In this document: piece by piece, positions 23,274-31,945 of the stretch
Layout: every line of letters begins with the position of its first letter
Numbering within the stretch: the first letter of the stretch is position 1
Source: an uncultured Collinsella sp.
GTDB taxonomy: Bacteria > Actinomycetota > Coriobacteriia > Coriobacteriales > Coriobacteriaceae
Length of the DNA: 64,000 bases
Direction of reading: 5' to 3'
NCBI GenBank assembly: GCA_900540875.1
Contig: UQHT01000008.1
Span: forward strand, 29,443-93,442
The notes under the pieces: generated by a model
The model's database searches: none
What the model saw: only the letters and a program-made list of their open reading frames with translations
Told to the model about the DNA's origin: nothing
Program-made: the position numbers and the translations under genes

Positions 23274-23528
23274 CTATTCCACGGTGCCGTAGACGGCGCC
23301 CCAGCCGTGGGCAGCCAAGGCGGAGTTGAGCTGGTCGCACAGCGACCGGCGATCGTAGCAGCCGGGCGGCAAAAGGTTCACGATTTCCATGAGGTCGGGT
23401 GCCAAGTCGACGATTTCGGCCTGCACGATTAGGTCAAGCCGGTCGATGGCGTGGCGGTCGTAAAACAGTCCGTCGACCAGGCGCTGCAGGTCACCGAATT
23501 CCTCGGCCTGGAACAATCCGTACTCCAT
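23274..23528 (-). CDS. Conserved hypothetical protein (84 aa)
   Basis: A small soluble, acidic protein starting MEYGLFQAEEFGDLQRLVDGLFYDRHAIDRLDL by eye, mostly helical, with a PPGCYDRRSLCDQLNSAL segment before a short C-terminal strand. I do not recognise a family. AAGGAGG lies 5 nt before the ATG at 23528; the ten-codon upstream extension is not supported. It is divergent from the aminotransferase and convergent with nhaA. Confidence 0.65.
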   Translation of the reverse strand: MEYGLFQAEEFGDLQRLVDGLFYDRHAIDRLDLIVQAEIVDLAPDLMEIVNLLPPGCYDRRSLCDQLNSALAAHGWGAVYGTVE

Positions 23529-23678
23529 AGTGCCTCCTTGGGCGCCCCACGCCGGCATGCGCGGCGATTCGTAATTTATTGCGATGAACTTAATCTATCA
23601 CGGCTTCATAACGTTGCGACGATGGCGGTCTATACTTAGACGAACTGCAACGTACCGCTTCGCGAAAGGTCGCACCCC

Positions 23679-24983
23679 ATGCAGACGATCTACCAGAAGA
23701 TGGAAACCACCGAACTCGATGCCGCCATCGAGGCGCTTAAAGCCGAGGTTGCCGAGGTCAAGGCCAAGGGCCTGGCGCTCGACATGGCGCGCGGCAAGCC
23801 GTCGCCCTCCCAGGTGAACATTTCTCGCCCCATGCTCGATATCCTCAATGCCGATGCCGATCTGCACGACGGCAATGTCGACTGCTCCAACTACGGTTGC
23901 TTCGAGGGCATTCCCTCGGCACGCAAGCTGGCGGGGGAGTTCCTGGGTTGTCCTGCCGAGCAGACGCTCGTACTGGGCTCATCGAGCCTGCTGATCGAGC
24001 ACGATATCGCCGGTATGTTCTGGCGTTGCGGCTCGTGCGGCAGCGACCCTTGGGAGGCTTACGAGGCAGCGCACGACGGCAAGAAGGTCAAGTTCCTGTG
24101 CCCCGTTCCCGGCTACGATCGCCACTTTGGCATCACCGCCGACTTGGGCATCGAGAACGTCCCCGTCGCGATGACCGACAACGGCCCCGACATGGACGAG
24201 GTTGAGCGCCTGGTTGCCACCGACGACTCCATCAAGGGCATCTGGTGCGTGCCCAAGTATTCCAACCCCACGGGCATCACCTTTAGCGAGGACACTGTGC
24301 GCCGCCTGGTCGAGATGCCCACGGCCGCGCCCGATTTCCGCATCTTCTGGGACAACGCCTACTGCGTGCACGACCTGTACGACGAGACCGACGAGCTCGC
24401 CAACATCTTCGATCTTGCCCGCGCGGCGGGCACCGAGGACCGCGTGGTGGCCTTTGCCTCGACGTCCAAGATCACCTTCCCGGGCGCCGGCATCGGCTTT
24501 ATCGGTGCGAGCCCCGCGGTCATCGCCGAGTTCTCCAAGCGCCTGAAGGCCGGTCTTATTAGCGCCGATAAGCTCAATCAGCTGCGTCACGTGCGTTTCC
24601 TTCCCACCATCGAGGCGGTCAAGGAGCACATGAAAAAGCATGCCGAGTTCCTGCGCCCGCGCTTTGAGGCCGTTGAGCGCAAGCTCACCGAGGGCCTGGG
24701 CGACACGGGTTGCGCCACCTGGACGCATCCCCGCGGCGGCTACTTTGTGAGCTTCGATGGTCCCGAGGGCTCGGCCCAAAAGGTCGCCGCGCTTTGCGCC
24801 GACTTGGGCGTCAAGCTCACGCCGGCCGGTGCCACTTGGCCTTATGGCAAGGACCCGCGCGACACCAACATCCGCATCGCGCCGAGCTATCCCACGGTCG
24901 AGGACCTGGAGGCCGCGCTCGATGTGCTGGTGCTGGCCGTTAAGCTTGTCGCTGCCGAGCTTGCGCGTGCCGAGCGCGCCTAA
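23679..24983 (+). CDS. Aspartate-aminotransferase-like PLP enzyme
   Basis: A 434-residue fold-type I aminotransferase of the group that includes single-domain-like bacterial aspartate aminotransferases (Pfam Asp_aminotransf, PF12897). Visible features are DMARGKPSP and NYGCFEGIPSARKLAGEFLG at the N-terminal side, the PGYDRHFGI segment, WCVPKYSNPTGITFS, and the PLP lysine in STSKITFPGAGIGFIG near 270. RIAPSYP near 410 would hold the substrate-carboxylate arginine. The likely reaction is aspartate plus 2-oxoglutarate to oxaloacetate plus glutamate. The ATG follows GAAAGG; a TATACT box lies ~45 bp upstream. Confidence 0.85.
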   Translation: MQTIYQKMETTELDAAIEALKAEVAEVKAKGLALDMARGKPSPSQVNISRPMLDILNADADLHDGNVDCSNYGCFEGIPSARKLAGEFLGCPAEQTLVLGSSSLLIEHDIAGMFWRCGSCGSDPWEAYEAAHDGKKVKFLCPVPGYDRHFGITADLGIENVPVAMTDNGPDMDEVERLVATDDSIKGIWCVPKYSNPTGITFSEDTVRRLVEMPTAAPDFRIFWDNAYCVHDLYDETDELANIFDLARAAGTEDRVVAFASTSKITFPGAGIGFIGASPAVIAEFSKRLKAGLISADKLNQLRHVRFLPTIEAVKEHMKKHAEFLRPRFEAVERKLTEGLGDTGCATWTHPRGGYFVSFDGPEGSAQKVAALCADLGVKLTPAGATWPYGKDPRDTNIRIAPSYPTVEDLEAALDVLVLAVKLVAAELARAERA

Positions 24984-25049
24984 CGCGTAGGGCCCCGCAA
25001 GTCCGCGCCTAGTACTATCCGCACTTTCGATACGTAAAGGAGCGTATAC

Positions 25050-25364
25050 ATGGATTTGGGTATTTCCACAAACCCCACGCCAGAGCTCTACACCATTAAG
25101 GTGACCGGTGAGATCGATATCTCTAACGCCGATAGCCTGCGCAATGCCATCGACCTGGCGCTCGAGCAGCCCACTGAGGCCGTTGAGCTCGATTTTGCCC
25201 AGGTGAGCTATATCGATTCGACGGGTATTGGCGTGCTCGTGGGCGCCGCGCACCACGCAGCCGATCACGGCAAGCGTTTTAGCTGCGTTAACGTGCAGCC
25301 TCCGGTGATGCGCGTGGTTCAGCTGCTGGGTGTCGACCAGGAGATTTCGATCACGGCCGCATAG
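25050..25364 (+). CDS. STAS-domain anti-sigma factor antagonist
   Basis: A 104-residue single STAS domain like SpoIIAA/RsbV. The phosphorylatable serine is S57 in SYIDSTGIGVLVGAA. The N-terminal strand TIKVTGEIDISNADSLRNAI and the C-terminal helix MRVVQLLGVDQ are typical. Such proteins release sigma factors by binding a kinase/anti-sigma partner. No RsbW-like kinase or sigma factor is encoded nearby, so its partner is elsewhere. AAAGGAG precedes the ATG. Confidence 0.88.
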   Translation: MDLGISTNPTPELYTIKVTGEIDISNADSLRNAIDLALEQPTEAVELDFAQVSYIDSTGIGVLVGAAHHAADHGKRFSCVNVQPPVMRVVQLLGVDQEISITAA

Positions 25365-25408
25365 GCCCTGCCCCAAAAGGGGCGTGCCGTTTGGCATATG
25401 TTTGTGAT

Positions 25409-25442
25409 GCGCTCGGACGTTTTGGCGTCCGGGCGCTATACT
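25409..25442 (+). promoter_or_regulatory. Hairpin followed by -10 box before tatA
   Basis: GCGCTCGGACG (25409-25419) pairs with CGTCCGGGCGC (25426-25436), one wobble. TATACT follows directly at 25437-25442 and is a good -10 box for the tat genes. The hairpin has no U tract, so it may be an operator or just a stem at the end of the STAS transcript. Confidence 0.4.
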
Positions 25443-25517
25443 TGACCGAATGAATAGACGAGTTCCGGCCGAATGGCGCGGTGCGGGCTCGACTCACATC
25501 GAGCCTTGGAGGTATGT

Positions 25518-26117
25518 GTGTTTGGTATTGGAGAGGGTGAGCTCGCGATCATCGTGGTCTTCGGCTTTTTGCTGTTTGGCCCGGATAAGCTCCCGCAGAT
25601 GGGCCGTACGATCGGCCGTGCCATCCGTCAGTTCCGCGAGACGCAGGAAAAGATGACGGCCGTTGTTCAGTCCGAGATTATCGATCCGGTGAGTGAGGCC
25701 GCGTCGGCGCCGGTCAAGCCCAAGAAGGCTGCTGCGGCCGACGACGATTCCGATGCGGACGAGGATGCCACCGAGACGGCAGCGCCCGCCAAGAAGGAGA
25801 CCTTTGCCGAGCGTCGCGCCCGTCTTGCTGCCGAGAAGGCCGCAAGCGAGGGTGCTGCTGAGGGCGAGGTCGCTGCCGAGGATACCAGTGCCGAGGGTAC
25901 TGCCGCTGCGGCTGAGTCCGAGGCCGCCACTGCCGATGCGCCCGCGGAGTCCGAACCTGCTGCAGAGCCGGAGCCCGAGCCGGCAGAGCCCACGACGGCC
26001 GACCTCTACGCCCGTCGTCCCCGCAAGCGCAAGGCTGTCGTCGACCAGCTCGCTCGCGAGCTCGAGGCCGAGGACGAAGCCACTGCCGCCGACGCCTCGA
26101 AGGGAGGCGATGAGTAA
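25518..26117 (+). CDS. tatA: Sec-independent translocase component TatA/TatB
   Basis: A 199-residue protein with a GUG start at 25518, five nt after TTGGAGG. It opens MFGIGEGELAIIVVFGFLLFGPDKLP, the Tat signature: short membrane helix, FGP hinge, then an amphipathic helix MGRTIGRAIRQFRETQEKM. The remaining ~130 residues are an Ala/Glu/Pro-rich acidic low-complexity tail ending in a basic RRPRKRKA patch. TatA and TatB cannot be separated by eye; the length suits TatB, the helix either. An ATG at 25473 in the same frame would add 15 unrelated residues. tatC overlaps by one base. Confidence 0.85.
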   Translation: MFGIGEGELAIIVVFGFLLFGPDKLPQMGRTIGRAIRQFRETQEKMTAVVQSEIIDPVSEAASAPVKPKKAAAADDDSDADEDATETAAPAKKETFAERRARLAAEKAASEGAAEGEVAAEDTSAEGTAAAAESEAATADAPAESEPAAEPEPEPAEPTTADLYARRPRKRKAVVDQLARELEAEDEATAADASKGGDE

Positions 26118-26908
26118 TGCCTATCGGACCCGCGCGAATGCCGCTCTTCGATCACCTGGGAGAGCTTCGTCGCCGCCTGACTATCGTGGTCGTATCGGTG
26201 TTTGCCGCCGCTATCGTGCTGTATTTCGCCACGCCCGTGGTGCTCGACATCTTGGAAGACCCCATCCGCTCCTTTGTGCCGGACGGTAAGTTCTACATCA
26301 CCACCACGCTCGGCGGTTTTGGCCTGCGCTTCTCGCTGGCCATCAAGATGGCCGTGGTCATGTGCACGCCCATGATCATTTGGCAGATCCTGGCATTTTT
26401 CCTGCCGGCGCTGCGCCCCAACGAGCGCAAGTGGGTCGTGCCCACGGTGCTCGCCTCGACGGTGCTGTTCTTCCTGGGTGCCATCTTCTGCTATTTCATC
26501 ATCATCCCTGCGGGCTTTGAGTGGCTCATCGGCGAGACCTCGGCCGTCGCCACGGCGCTGCCCGATCTGGAGAACTACGTCAACATGGAGCTGCTCTTTA
26601 TGATCGGCTTTGGTGTGGCGTTTGAGCTGCCGCTCATCATCTTCTACCTGTCTGTTTTCCACATCGTGTCCTACGCGGCCTTCCGCAGCGCCTGGCGCTA
26701 CGTGTACGTAGGCCTGCTCGTGGGCTCGGCTGTGATCACACCCGACGGCTCGCCCGTCACGCTGGGCCTTATGTACGGTGCCCTGCTCTCGCTCTACGAG
26801 ATCTCGCTCGCCATCGCTCGCGTGGTCATTACCGCGCGCGAGGGCAAGGAGGGCCTGTTCGTGAGCCGTCTGGACCTGTTCTCGGACGACGAGGACGACG
26901 AGGAGTAA
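26117..26908 (+). CDS. tatC: Twin-arginine translocase subunit TatC
   Basis: A 263-residue integral membrane protein that binds twin-arginine signal peptides. The N-terminus has MPLFDHLGELRRRL, the conserved TatC cytoplasmic motif with the signal-binding glutamate. About six hydrophobic segments follow, with FFLPALRPNERKWV and FELPLIIFYLSVF in expected places. It ends in an acidic tail (DEDDEE). The start is coupled to the end of tatA (TAATG) with GGGAGG upstream. hypA begins 6 bp later, so Tat and hydrogenase-maturation genes are probably co-transcribed. Confidence 0.95.
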   Translation: MPIGPARMPLFDHLGELRRRLTIVVVSVFAAAIVLYFATPVVLDILEDPIRSFVPDGKFYITTTLGGFGLRFSLAIKMAVVMCTPMIIWQILAFFLPALRPNERKWVVPTVLASTVLFFLGAIFCYFIIIPAGFEWLIGETSAVATALPDLENYVNMELLFMIGFGVAFELPLIIFYLSVFHIVSYAAFRSAWRYVYVGLLVGSAVITPDGSPVTLGLMYGALLSLYEISLAIARVVITAREGKEGLFVSRLDLFSDDEDDEE

Positions 26909-26914
26909 ATCGGT

Positions 26915-27271
26915 ATGCACGAGGTTGGCATTGTCAACGGCATACTCGATACAGTGATTCGCGCGGCGCGTGGGGCGGGGGCCTCGCGCGCCGTTTTGGT
27001 AACGCTTCGTATCGGGGATATGACCGAGGTCGTGCGCGAGGCACTCGACTTTGCGTGGGAGACGTTTCGCGATGAGGACCCGCTCACGCGCGGCTGCGAG
27101 CTTGCCGTGGAGGAGGTCCATCCACAAAGCGAGTGCCTGGACTGCGGCGAGGTCTTTGAGCACGACCGTTTCCATTGTCGCTGCCCCCAGTGTGGCGGCG
27201 CCAACGTGCGCCTGCTGCACGGCCGCGAGCTCGATATCGCAAGTATCGAAATCGAAACCCCCGACGATTAG
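26915..27271 (+). CDS. hypA: Hydrogenase/nickel maturation factor HypA
   Basis: A 118-residue nickel metallochaperone. The N-terminal MHE nickel site is present, as is the zinc ribbon with CLDC near 72 and CRCPQC near 88. HypA hands nickel to NiFe-hydrogenase large subunits, working with HypB. It sits 6 bp after tatC and 55 bp before hypB. No hydrogenase structural gene or hypC-F is in the window, so the target is encoded elsewhere. NiFe-hydrogenase small subunits are exported by Tat, which makes the linkage to tatC meaningful (inference). Confidence 0.93.
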   Translation: MHEVGIVNGILDTVIRAARGAGASRAVLVTLRIGDMTEVVREALDFAWETFRDEDPLTRGCELAVEEVHPQSECLDCGEVFEHDRFHCRCPQCGGANVRLLHGRELDIASIEIETPDD

Positions 27272-27326
27272 CCCGCTAGCCATCTAATGATGGGGTATAA
27301 AGGGGCCAAAGTAAGGAGCGCTAAGT

Positions 27327-28010
27327 ATGGTCGAGAAAACGATTGATATCGCGTCGCCGATCCTGTCGCGCAACGAGCGCCTGGCAGATCAGCTGCGTCA
27401 GCGATTTAATGAGGCAGGCACCTACGTGATCAATGTGCTGTCGAGCCCTGGCTCGGGTAAGACCACCACGATTCTGGGCACCAACGAGCGCTTGCGTGAC
27501 AAAGCCAGCCTGCGCTGTGCCGTTATCGAGGGCGATATCGCCTCGGACGTCGACGCCATCACCATGAAGGAAGCCGGCATGCCCGCCATCCAGATCAACA
27601 CGGGCGGCCTGTGCCACCTCGAGGGCAACATGATCATGGAGGCCGTCGACGCCTTCGACCAGGCCGTCGGTCTGGAGAACATCGACGTCATCTTTATCGA
27701 AAATGTGGGTAACCTGGTCTGCCCGGTCGACTTTGACTTGGGCGAGAACCTGTCCATCATGATCCTCTCGGTGCCCGAGGGCGACGATAAGCCCATCAAG
27801 TACCCGGGCATCTTCCAGCACGCCGGCGCGCAGCTGCTCAATAAGGTCGACGTGGCCCCGGCTTTCGATTTTGACATGGATAGGTATACTAAGACACTCG
27901 ATGACCTCAATCCGCAGGCGCCGCGGTTTGCCGTGAGCGCGCGCAAGGGCGAGGGCATGGATGCCTGGTGCGATTGGCTCATCGGGCAGATTGAGCAAGC
28001 AAGGGCGTAA
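27327..28010 (+). CDS. hypB: Hydrogenase nickel incorporation GTPase HypB
   Basis: A 227-residue SIMIBI GTPase that delivers nickel. The P-loop SSPGSGKTT lies at 38-46. The metal-binding GGLCHLEGNMI near 95 and ENVGNLVCPVDFDLGE near 130 are typical, as is the guanine-specificity NKVD. It lacks the His-rich N-terminal nickel-storage stretch found in some HypB. AAGGAG precedes the ATG and a TATAAA box lies about 30 bp upstream, so hypB may also have its own promoter. Confidence 0.94.
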   Translation: MVEKTIDIASPILSRNERLADQLRQRFNEAGTYVINVLSSPGSGKTTTILGTNERLRDKASLRCAVIEGDIASDVDAITMKEAGMPAIQINTGGLCHLEGNMIMEAVDAFDQAVGLENIDVIFIENVGNLVCPVDFDLGENLSIMILSVPEGDDKPIKYPGIFQHAGAQLLNKVDVAPAFDFDMDRYTKTLDDLNPQAPRFAVSARKGEGMDAWCDWLIGQIEQARA

Positions 28011-28064
28011 GTCGGCCGCCATACGGGCGGGCGTAGCCGCAGAGATACGAGATAGGAGCCTCTT

Positions 28065-30635
28065 TTGAAGCTCATCATCGCCGAGAAAAACGACGCCGCG
28101 CGTCAGATTGCCGAGCGTCTGTCCACGGGCAAGCCCAAAAAGGACAAGGTGTACAACACCGCCATCTACCGTTTTGAGTGGAAGGGCGAGGAGTGCGTGA
28201 CGATCGGCCTTGCCGGTCACATCCTTGCGCCCGATTTTTGCGACAGCGTGCTGTTCGATAAAAAGCTGGGCTGGTATTCGGTCACCGAGGACGGCGAGAT
28301 GCTGCCGGCCGATATGCCCGATGGCCTGGCACGTCCGCCCTACGACACCAAGCGCAAGCCGTTTCTTGCCGATGGTATCTCCATCAAGGGCTGGAAGCTC
28401 GAGAGCCTGCCTTACCTCACCTGGGCGCCCGTCATTAAGCTGCCGGCCGAGAAGGAGCTCATCCGCTCGCTCAAGAACCTTGCCAAGAAGTCCGACAGCG
28501 TCATTATCGCCACGGACTTCGACCGTGAGGGCGAACTGATCGGTTCGGACGCCCTCAACAAGGTGCGCGAGGTTGCGCCCGACTTGCCGGTCGCTCGCGC
28601 CCAGTATTCTTCGTTTACCAAGGCCGAGATTACGCAGGCTTTCGATAACCTTGTCTCGCTCGACCAGAACCTGGCTGACGCTGGCGAGAGCCGTCAGCAC
28701 ATCGACCTCATTTGGGGCGCGGTGCTCACGCGTTACCTGACGCTCGCCAAGTTTGGTGGATTTGGCAACGTGCGTTCCGCCGGCCGCGTGCAGACGCCGA
28801 CGCTCGCCCTGGTGGTCGAGCGCGAGCGCGAGCGCATGGCGTTTGTGCCCGAGGACTATTGGCAGATTCGCGGTATGGGTGCCGCGCAGGGCGCCGCCGA
28901 GGACGACCGTTTTAAGATCGCGCACAAGACGGCGCGTTTTACCGATAAAGATGCCGCCGAGACGGCGTACGGCCACGTTGACGGTGCCAAGACGGCAACT
29001 GTCGCCGCGGTGACCAAGCGCTCGCGCAAGCAGCAGCCGCCCACGCCGTTCGCGACGACCTCGCTGCAGGCAGCCGCCGCGGCCGAGGGCATATCGCCCG
29101 CACGCACCATGCGCATCGCCGAGTCCCTTTACATGGCGGGCCTCATCAGCTACCCGCGTGTCGACAACACCGTGTACCCCGCGACGCTCGATCTGGGCGC
29201 CGTGGTAAGCGACCTGGCAAAGATTAACCCGGCGCTGGCGCCCGTGTGCAAAAAGGTGCTCGCCGGCCCTATGAAGCCCACGCGCGGTAAGGTCGAGACC
29301 ACCGACCACCCGCCCATCTACCCCACGGGCGAAGGCGATCCGTCCACGCTCGATGGCGGCCAGCGCAAGCTCTACGACCTCATCGCCCGCCGCTTCCTGG
29401 CAACGCTCATGGGTCCCGCGACCATCGAGAACACCAAGCTCGAGCTCGACGTCAACGGCGAGCCGTTCGTGGCTTCGGGCGACGTGCTCGTGACCCCGGG
29501 CTTCCGCGAGGCCTACCCGTATGGCCTCAAGCGCGACGAGCAGATGCCGCCGCTCGAGCAGGGCGATACGGTCGATGTGTTCGACATTAAGCTCGAGGCC
29601 AAGCAGACCGAGCCGCCCGCGCGCTACAGCCAGGGCAAGCTCGTGCAGGAGATGGAAAAGCGCGGCCTGGGCACCAAGTCCACACGCGCGAGCATCATCG
29701 AGCGCCTGTATGCCGTGCGCTACCTCAAAAACGATCCCGTGGAGCCGAGTCAGCTGGGTATCGCCATCATTGATGCGCTGTCGCAGTTTGCCCCGCGCAT
29801 CACGAGCCCCGATATGACCAGCGAGCTCGACGGCGACATGACCCGCGTGGAGCGTGGCGAGGACACCGAAGAACATGTCGTGGCGCACTCGCGCGCGCTG
29901 CTGGCCGGCGTGCTCGACGAGCTGCTCAAGCATACGCAGGAGCTGGGCGACGCCATCAGCGACGCCGTCACGGCCGATGCGCGCGTGGGCGCTTGCCCCA
30001 AGTGCGGCAAGGATCTGGTTATGAAGACGAGCGCCAAGACCCGCGGCAGCTTTATCGGCTGCATGGGCTGGCCCGACTGCGATGTGACCTATCCGGTGCC
30101 GAGCGGCGTCAAGGTGAGCCCGCTCGAGGGCGAGGCCGCCGTGTGCCCCGAGTGCGGCGCGCCGCGCATCAAGTGCCAGCCGTTCCGCCAGAAGGCCTTC
30201 GAGATCTGCGTGAACCCCACGTGCCCCACCAACTACGAGCCCGACCTTAAGGTGGGTGAGTGCAAGGTGTGCGCCGAGGCCGGACGCCATGGCGACCTGA
30301 TCGCGCACAAGAGCGAGAAGAGCGGCAAGCGCTTTATCCGCTGCACCAACTATGACGATTGTGGCGTGAGCTATCCGCTGCCGGCGCGCGGCAAGCTCGA
30401 GGCGACGGGCGAGACCTGCCCCGAGTGCGGCGCCCCCATCGTGGTGGTCAACACGGCGCGCGGCCCGTGGCGTATCTGCGTCAACATGGACTGCCCAACC
30501 AAAGAGAAGAAGCCCGCCCGCGGCCGCAAGATCGCGACCAAGGCGAGCACGGCGAAGAAGACGACCGCTGCGAAAAAGTCGACGGCGAAAAAGACGACGG
30601 CCAAGAAGACCGCCGCGAAAAAAGCCGACAAGTAA
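28065..30635 (+). CDS. Type IA DNA topoisomerase
   Basis: An 856-residue topoisomerase of the topA/topB superfamily, UUG start at 28065 seven nt after AGGAG. The Toprim domain begins MKLIIAEKNDAARQIA and carries ATDFDREGELIG near 150. The active tyrosine is Y363 in LISYPRVDNTVYP; the usual Thr after Arg is Val. Then come HPPIYPTG and MEKRGLGTKSTRA. The C-terminus has several CxxC zinc ribbons (CPKCGKD, CPECGAP, CKVCAEA, CPECGAP), followed by a Lys/Ala/Thr-rich basic tail of ~35 residues. The layout with many ribbons resembles archaeal topA-like enzymes, so I leave the symbol blank. Confidence 0.93.
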   Translation: MKLIIAEKNDAARQIAERLSTGKPKKDKVYNTAIYRFEWKGEECVTIGLAGHILAPDFCDSVLFDKKLGWYSVTEDGEMLPADMPDGLARPPYDTKRKPFLADGISIKGWKLESLPYLTWAPVIKLPAEKELIRSLKNLAKKSDSVIIATDFDREGELIGSDALNKVREVAPDLPVARAQYSSFTKAEITQAFDNLVSLDQNLADAGESRQHIDLIWGAVLTRYLTLAKFGGFGNVRSAGRVQTPTLALVVERERERMAFVPEDYWQIRGMGAAQGAAEDDRFKIAHKTARFTDKDAAETAYGHVDGAKTATVAAVTKRSRKQQPPTPFATTSLQAAAAAEGISPARTMRIAESLYMAGLISYPRVDNTVYPATLDLGAVVSDLAKINPALAPVCKKVLAGPMKPTRGKVETTDHPPIYPTGEGDPSTLDGGQRKLYDLIARRFLATLMGPATIENTKLELDVNGEPFVASGDVLVTPGFREAYPYGLKRDEQMPPLEQGDTVDVFDIKLEAKQTEPPARYSQGKLVQEMEKRGLGTKSTRASIIERLYAVRYLKNDPVEPSQLGIAIIDALSQFAPRITSPDMTSELDGDMTRVERGEDTEEHVVAHSRALLAGVLDELLKHTQELGDAISDAVTADARVGACPKCGKDLVMKTSAKTRGSFIGCMGWPDCDVTYPVPSGVKVSPLEGEAAVCPECGAPRIKCQPFRQKAFEICVNPTCPTNYEPDLKVGECKVCAEAGRHGDLIAHKSEKSGKRFIRCTNYDDCGVSYPLPARGKLEATGETCPECGAPIVVVNTARGPWRICVNMDCPTKEKKPARGRKIATKASTAKKTTAAKKSTAKKTTAKKTAAKKADK

Positions 30636-30668
30636 AATCCAGCACGTTAGAACGTCCCCATCCGACAC

Positions 30669-30726
30669 CTAGTCATTGGGGACGTTCTTTAATGACTAGT
30701 CGTTTAAGAACGTCCCCAATGACTAG
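30669..30726. repeat. Inverted pair of GGGGACGTTC REP-like hairpins
   Basis: Unit 1 (30669-30699): CTAGTCATT and AATGACTAG, perfect 9-bp arms around GGGGACGTTCTTT. Unit 2 (30700-30726) is a near copy in the opposite orientation. The pair lies between the convergent topoisomerase and zinc-ribbon genes. Confidence 0.75.
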
Positions 30727-30740
30727 GGAACGACAAAGCG

Positions 30741-31739
30741 CTAGTTCACTTCGACGGGTTTGGCGCCGGGATAGCGCTCCTCAAAGTCTAGGCGGTACTT
30801 ATTGTCATTGGTGCCCGCCACGTTGTCGCGTGCCAGCGGCGCCACGATTTCGTCCTTATGGTCCGCGGGCTTTGCGTACTTTAGGCTGATCTCCCAAGCA
30901 TCGCAGATCGCGTCGATGCGGTGATCAAGATCGTCATACAGGGCAATGATGTCTTTCCAAGAGCTGTAGTTCTTGGAGCTCATGGGGACGTCCAGGTCCT
31001 CGACGATATCGTAATACTGCTCGATGGTGTCCTCCGTGCGCTCGGCGACGTCGGCGAGGTTTTGACGGGTGGTGCGATCCTCTTCCAGATAGCTGCCGTT
31101 GAAGACCTGCGCGCAGGCGCGGACCTCGTTATCGAGATCTTCGAGCAGGTCATAGTATTCGCTCAGGCGGCGGTAGAGGTTTTTCTCGGAGAGGGTTGCC
31201 TCGCCGCCGGCTTCGTCCTCGTCATCGTCATCATCGTCGTAAAGGCTATTGGGGTCGCCGAGAGGCTTAAGGTCATCGGCGTCATCATCGTGGTGTAGCT
31301 TGGTAACCTCGGCGGTCGTCTGCGTGGCGGCGTTGTCGAAAGGCTTGATCACAAAGAAAATGACCAGCGCGATGATAATCGCCACCAGCACAACGATAAC
31401 GGCGATAAGCGGCCCGGTAGCGCTCTTTTTGGGAGCGGGGCCCTGTGGCGAATCGGGCGCGTATGCAGAGGCCGGTCGCTGTTGGGCTGAGGTGCCCGTG
31501 ACGGGTATGCGCTGCGTCGTTTCGACCGCCGCGGAGTCGGCCGCAGGGCCGGCGGCGGGGTCGGGACGATAGGCAAGGGGGTCGTCCGATTTGGTTTGCG
31601 GCGTATCGAGGGAGCCGGTCTGCTCAAACGCGGGCTGGCTACTGCTCGCGGCTGTTTGCTCAACGGGTGCACCGCACGAGGTGCAGAACTTGGCATCATC
31701 TTCAAGACGCTTGCCACACGAGGCGCAATACCGAGACAT
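30741..31739 (-). CDS. Zinc-ribbon single-pass membrane protein
   Basis: A 332-residue protein. Residues 5-22 form a zinc ribbon (CASC...CTSC). A Ser/Pro/Gln-rich linker follows, then one hydrophobic segment (about residues 111-135: GPLIAVIVVLVAIIIALVIFF). The outside part begins with a strongly acidic stretch of Asp and then a helical domain rich in Tyr, Asp and Leu. It looks like other coriobacterial and clostridial zinc-ribbon membrane proteins of unknown role. The start at 31739 has AAAGGAG 6 nt upstream. No partner gene is evident. Confidence 0.75.
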   Translation of the reverse strand: MSRYCASCGKRLEDDAKFCTSCGAPVEQTAASSSQPAFEQTGSLDTPQTKSDDPLAYRPDPAAGPAADSAAVETTQRIPVTGTSAQQRPASAYAPDSPQGPAPKKSATGPLIAVIVVLVAIIIALVIFFVIKPFDNAATQTTAEVTKLHHDDDADDLKPLGDPNSLYDDDDDDEDEAGGEATLSEKNLYRRLSEYYDLLEDLDNEVRACAQVFNGSYLEEDRTTRQNLADVAERTEDTIEQYYDIVEDLDVPMSSKNYSSWKDIIALYDDLDHRIDAICDAWEISLKYAKPADHKDEIVAPLARDNVAGTNDNKYRLDFEERYPGAKPVEVN

Positions 31740-31803
31740 TGCCACTCCTTTCGCCACATTTCAATGCAATACGACGATTATACCCACCGCCCAAAAAAGC
31801 CAG

Positions 31804-31853
31804 CAGTTAGGGACGTTCCTTTTCGGCCGGCAGTTTAGGAACGTCCCTAACTG
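31804..31853. repeat. REP-like element with 17-bp perfect arms
   Basis: CAGTTAGGGACGTTCCT (31804-31820) and its exact complement (31837-31853), loop of 16. It shares GGGACGTTC with the other members but has different arms. It lies in the divergent region between the zinc-ribbon protein and tmk. Confidence 0.7.
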
Positions 31854-31945
31854 TCGGCTAGTCGTTGGGGCGCGCCTGCCCCTGGGGTATCATGACTTGG
31901 TTGATATATCTGCATTTACGCGCTTTGTAGGAAGGGGCTGCGCCC

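Noticed and set aside
23979..25397. A 472-codon minus-strand frame
   Set aside because: Antisense to the aminotransferase and STAS genes, both with clear motifs.
26006..27283. A 425-codon minus-strand frame
   Set aside because: Antisense to tatA, tatC and hypA.
27321..30668. A 1115-codon open frame on the minus strand
   Set aside because: It lies antisense to hypB and the topoisomerase gene, has no ribosome site and no family features; it arises from GC-rich codon use.
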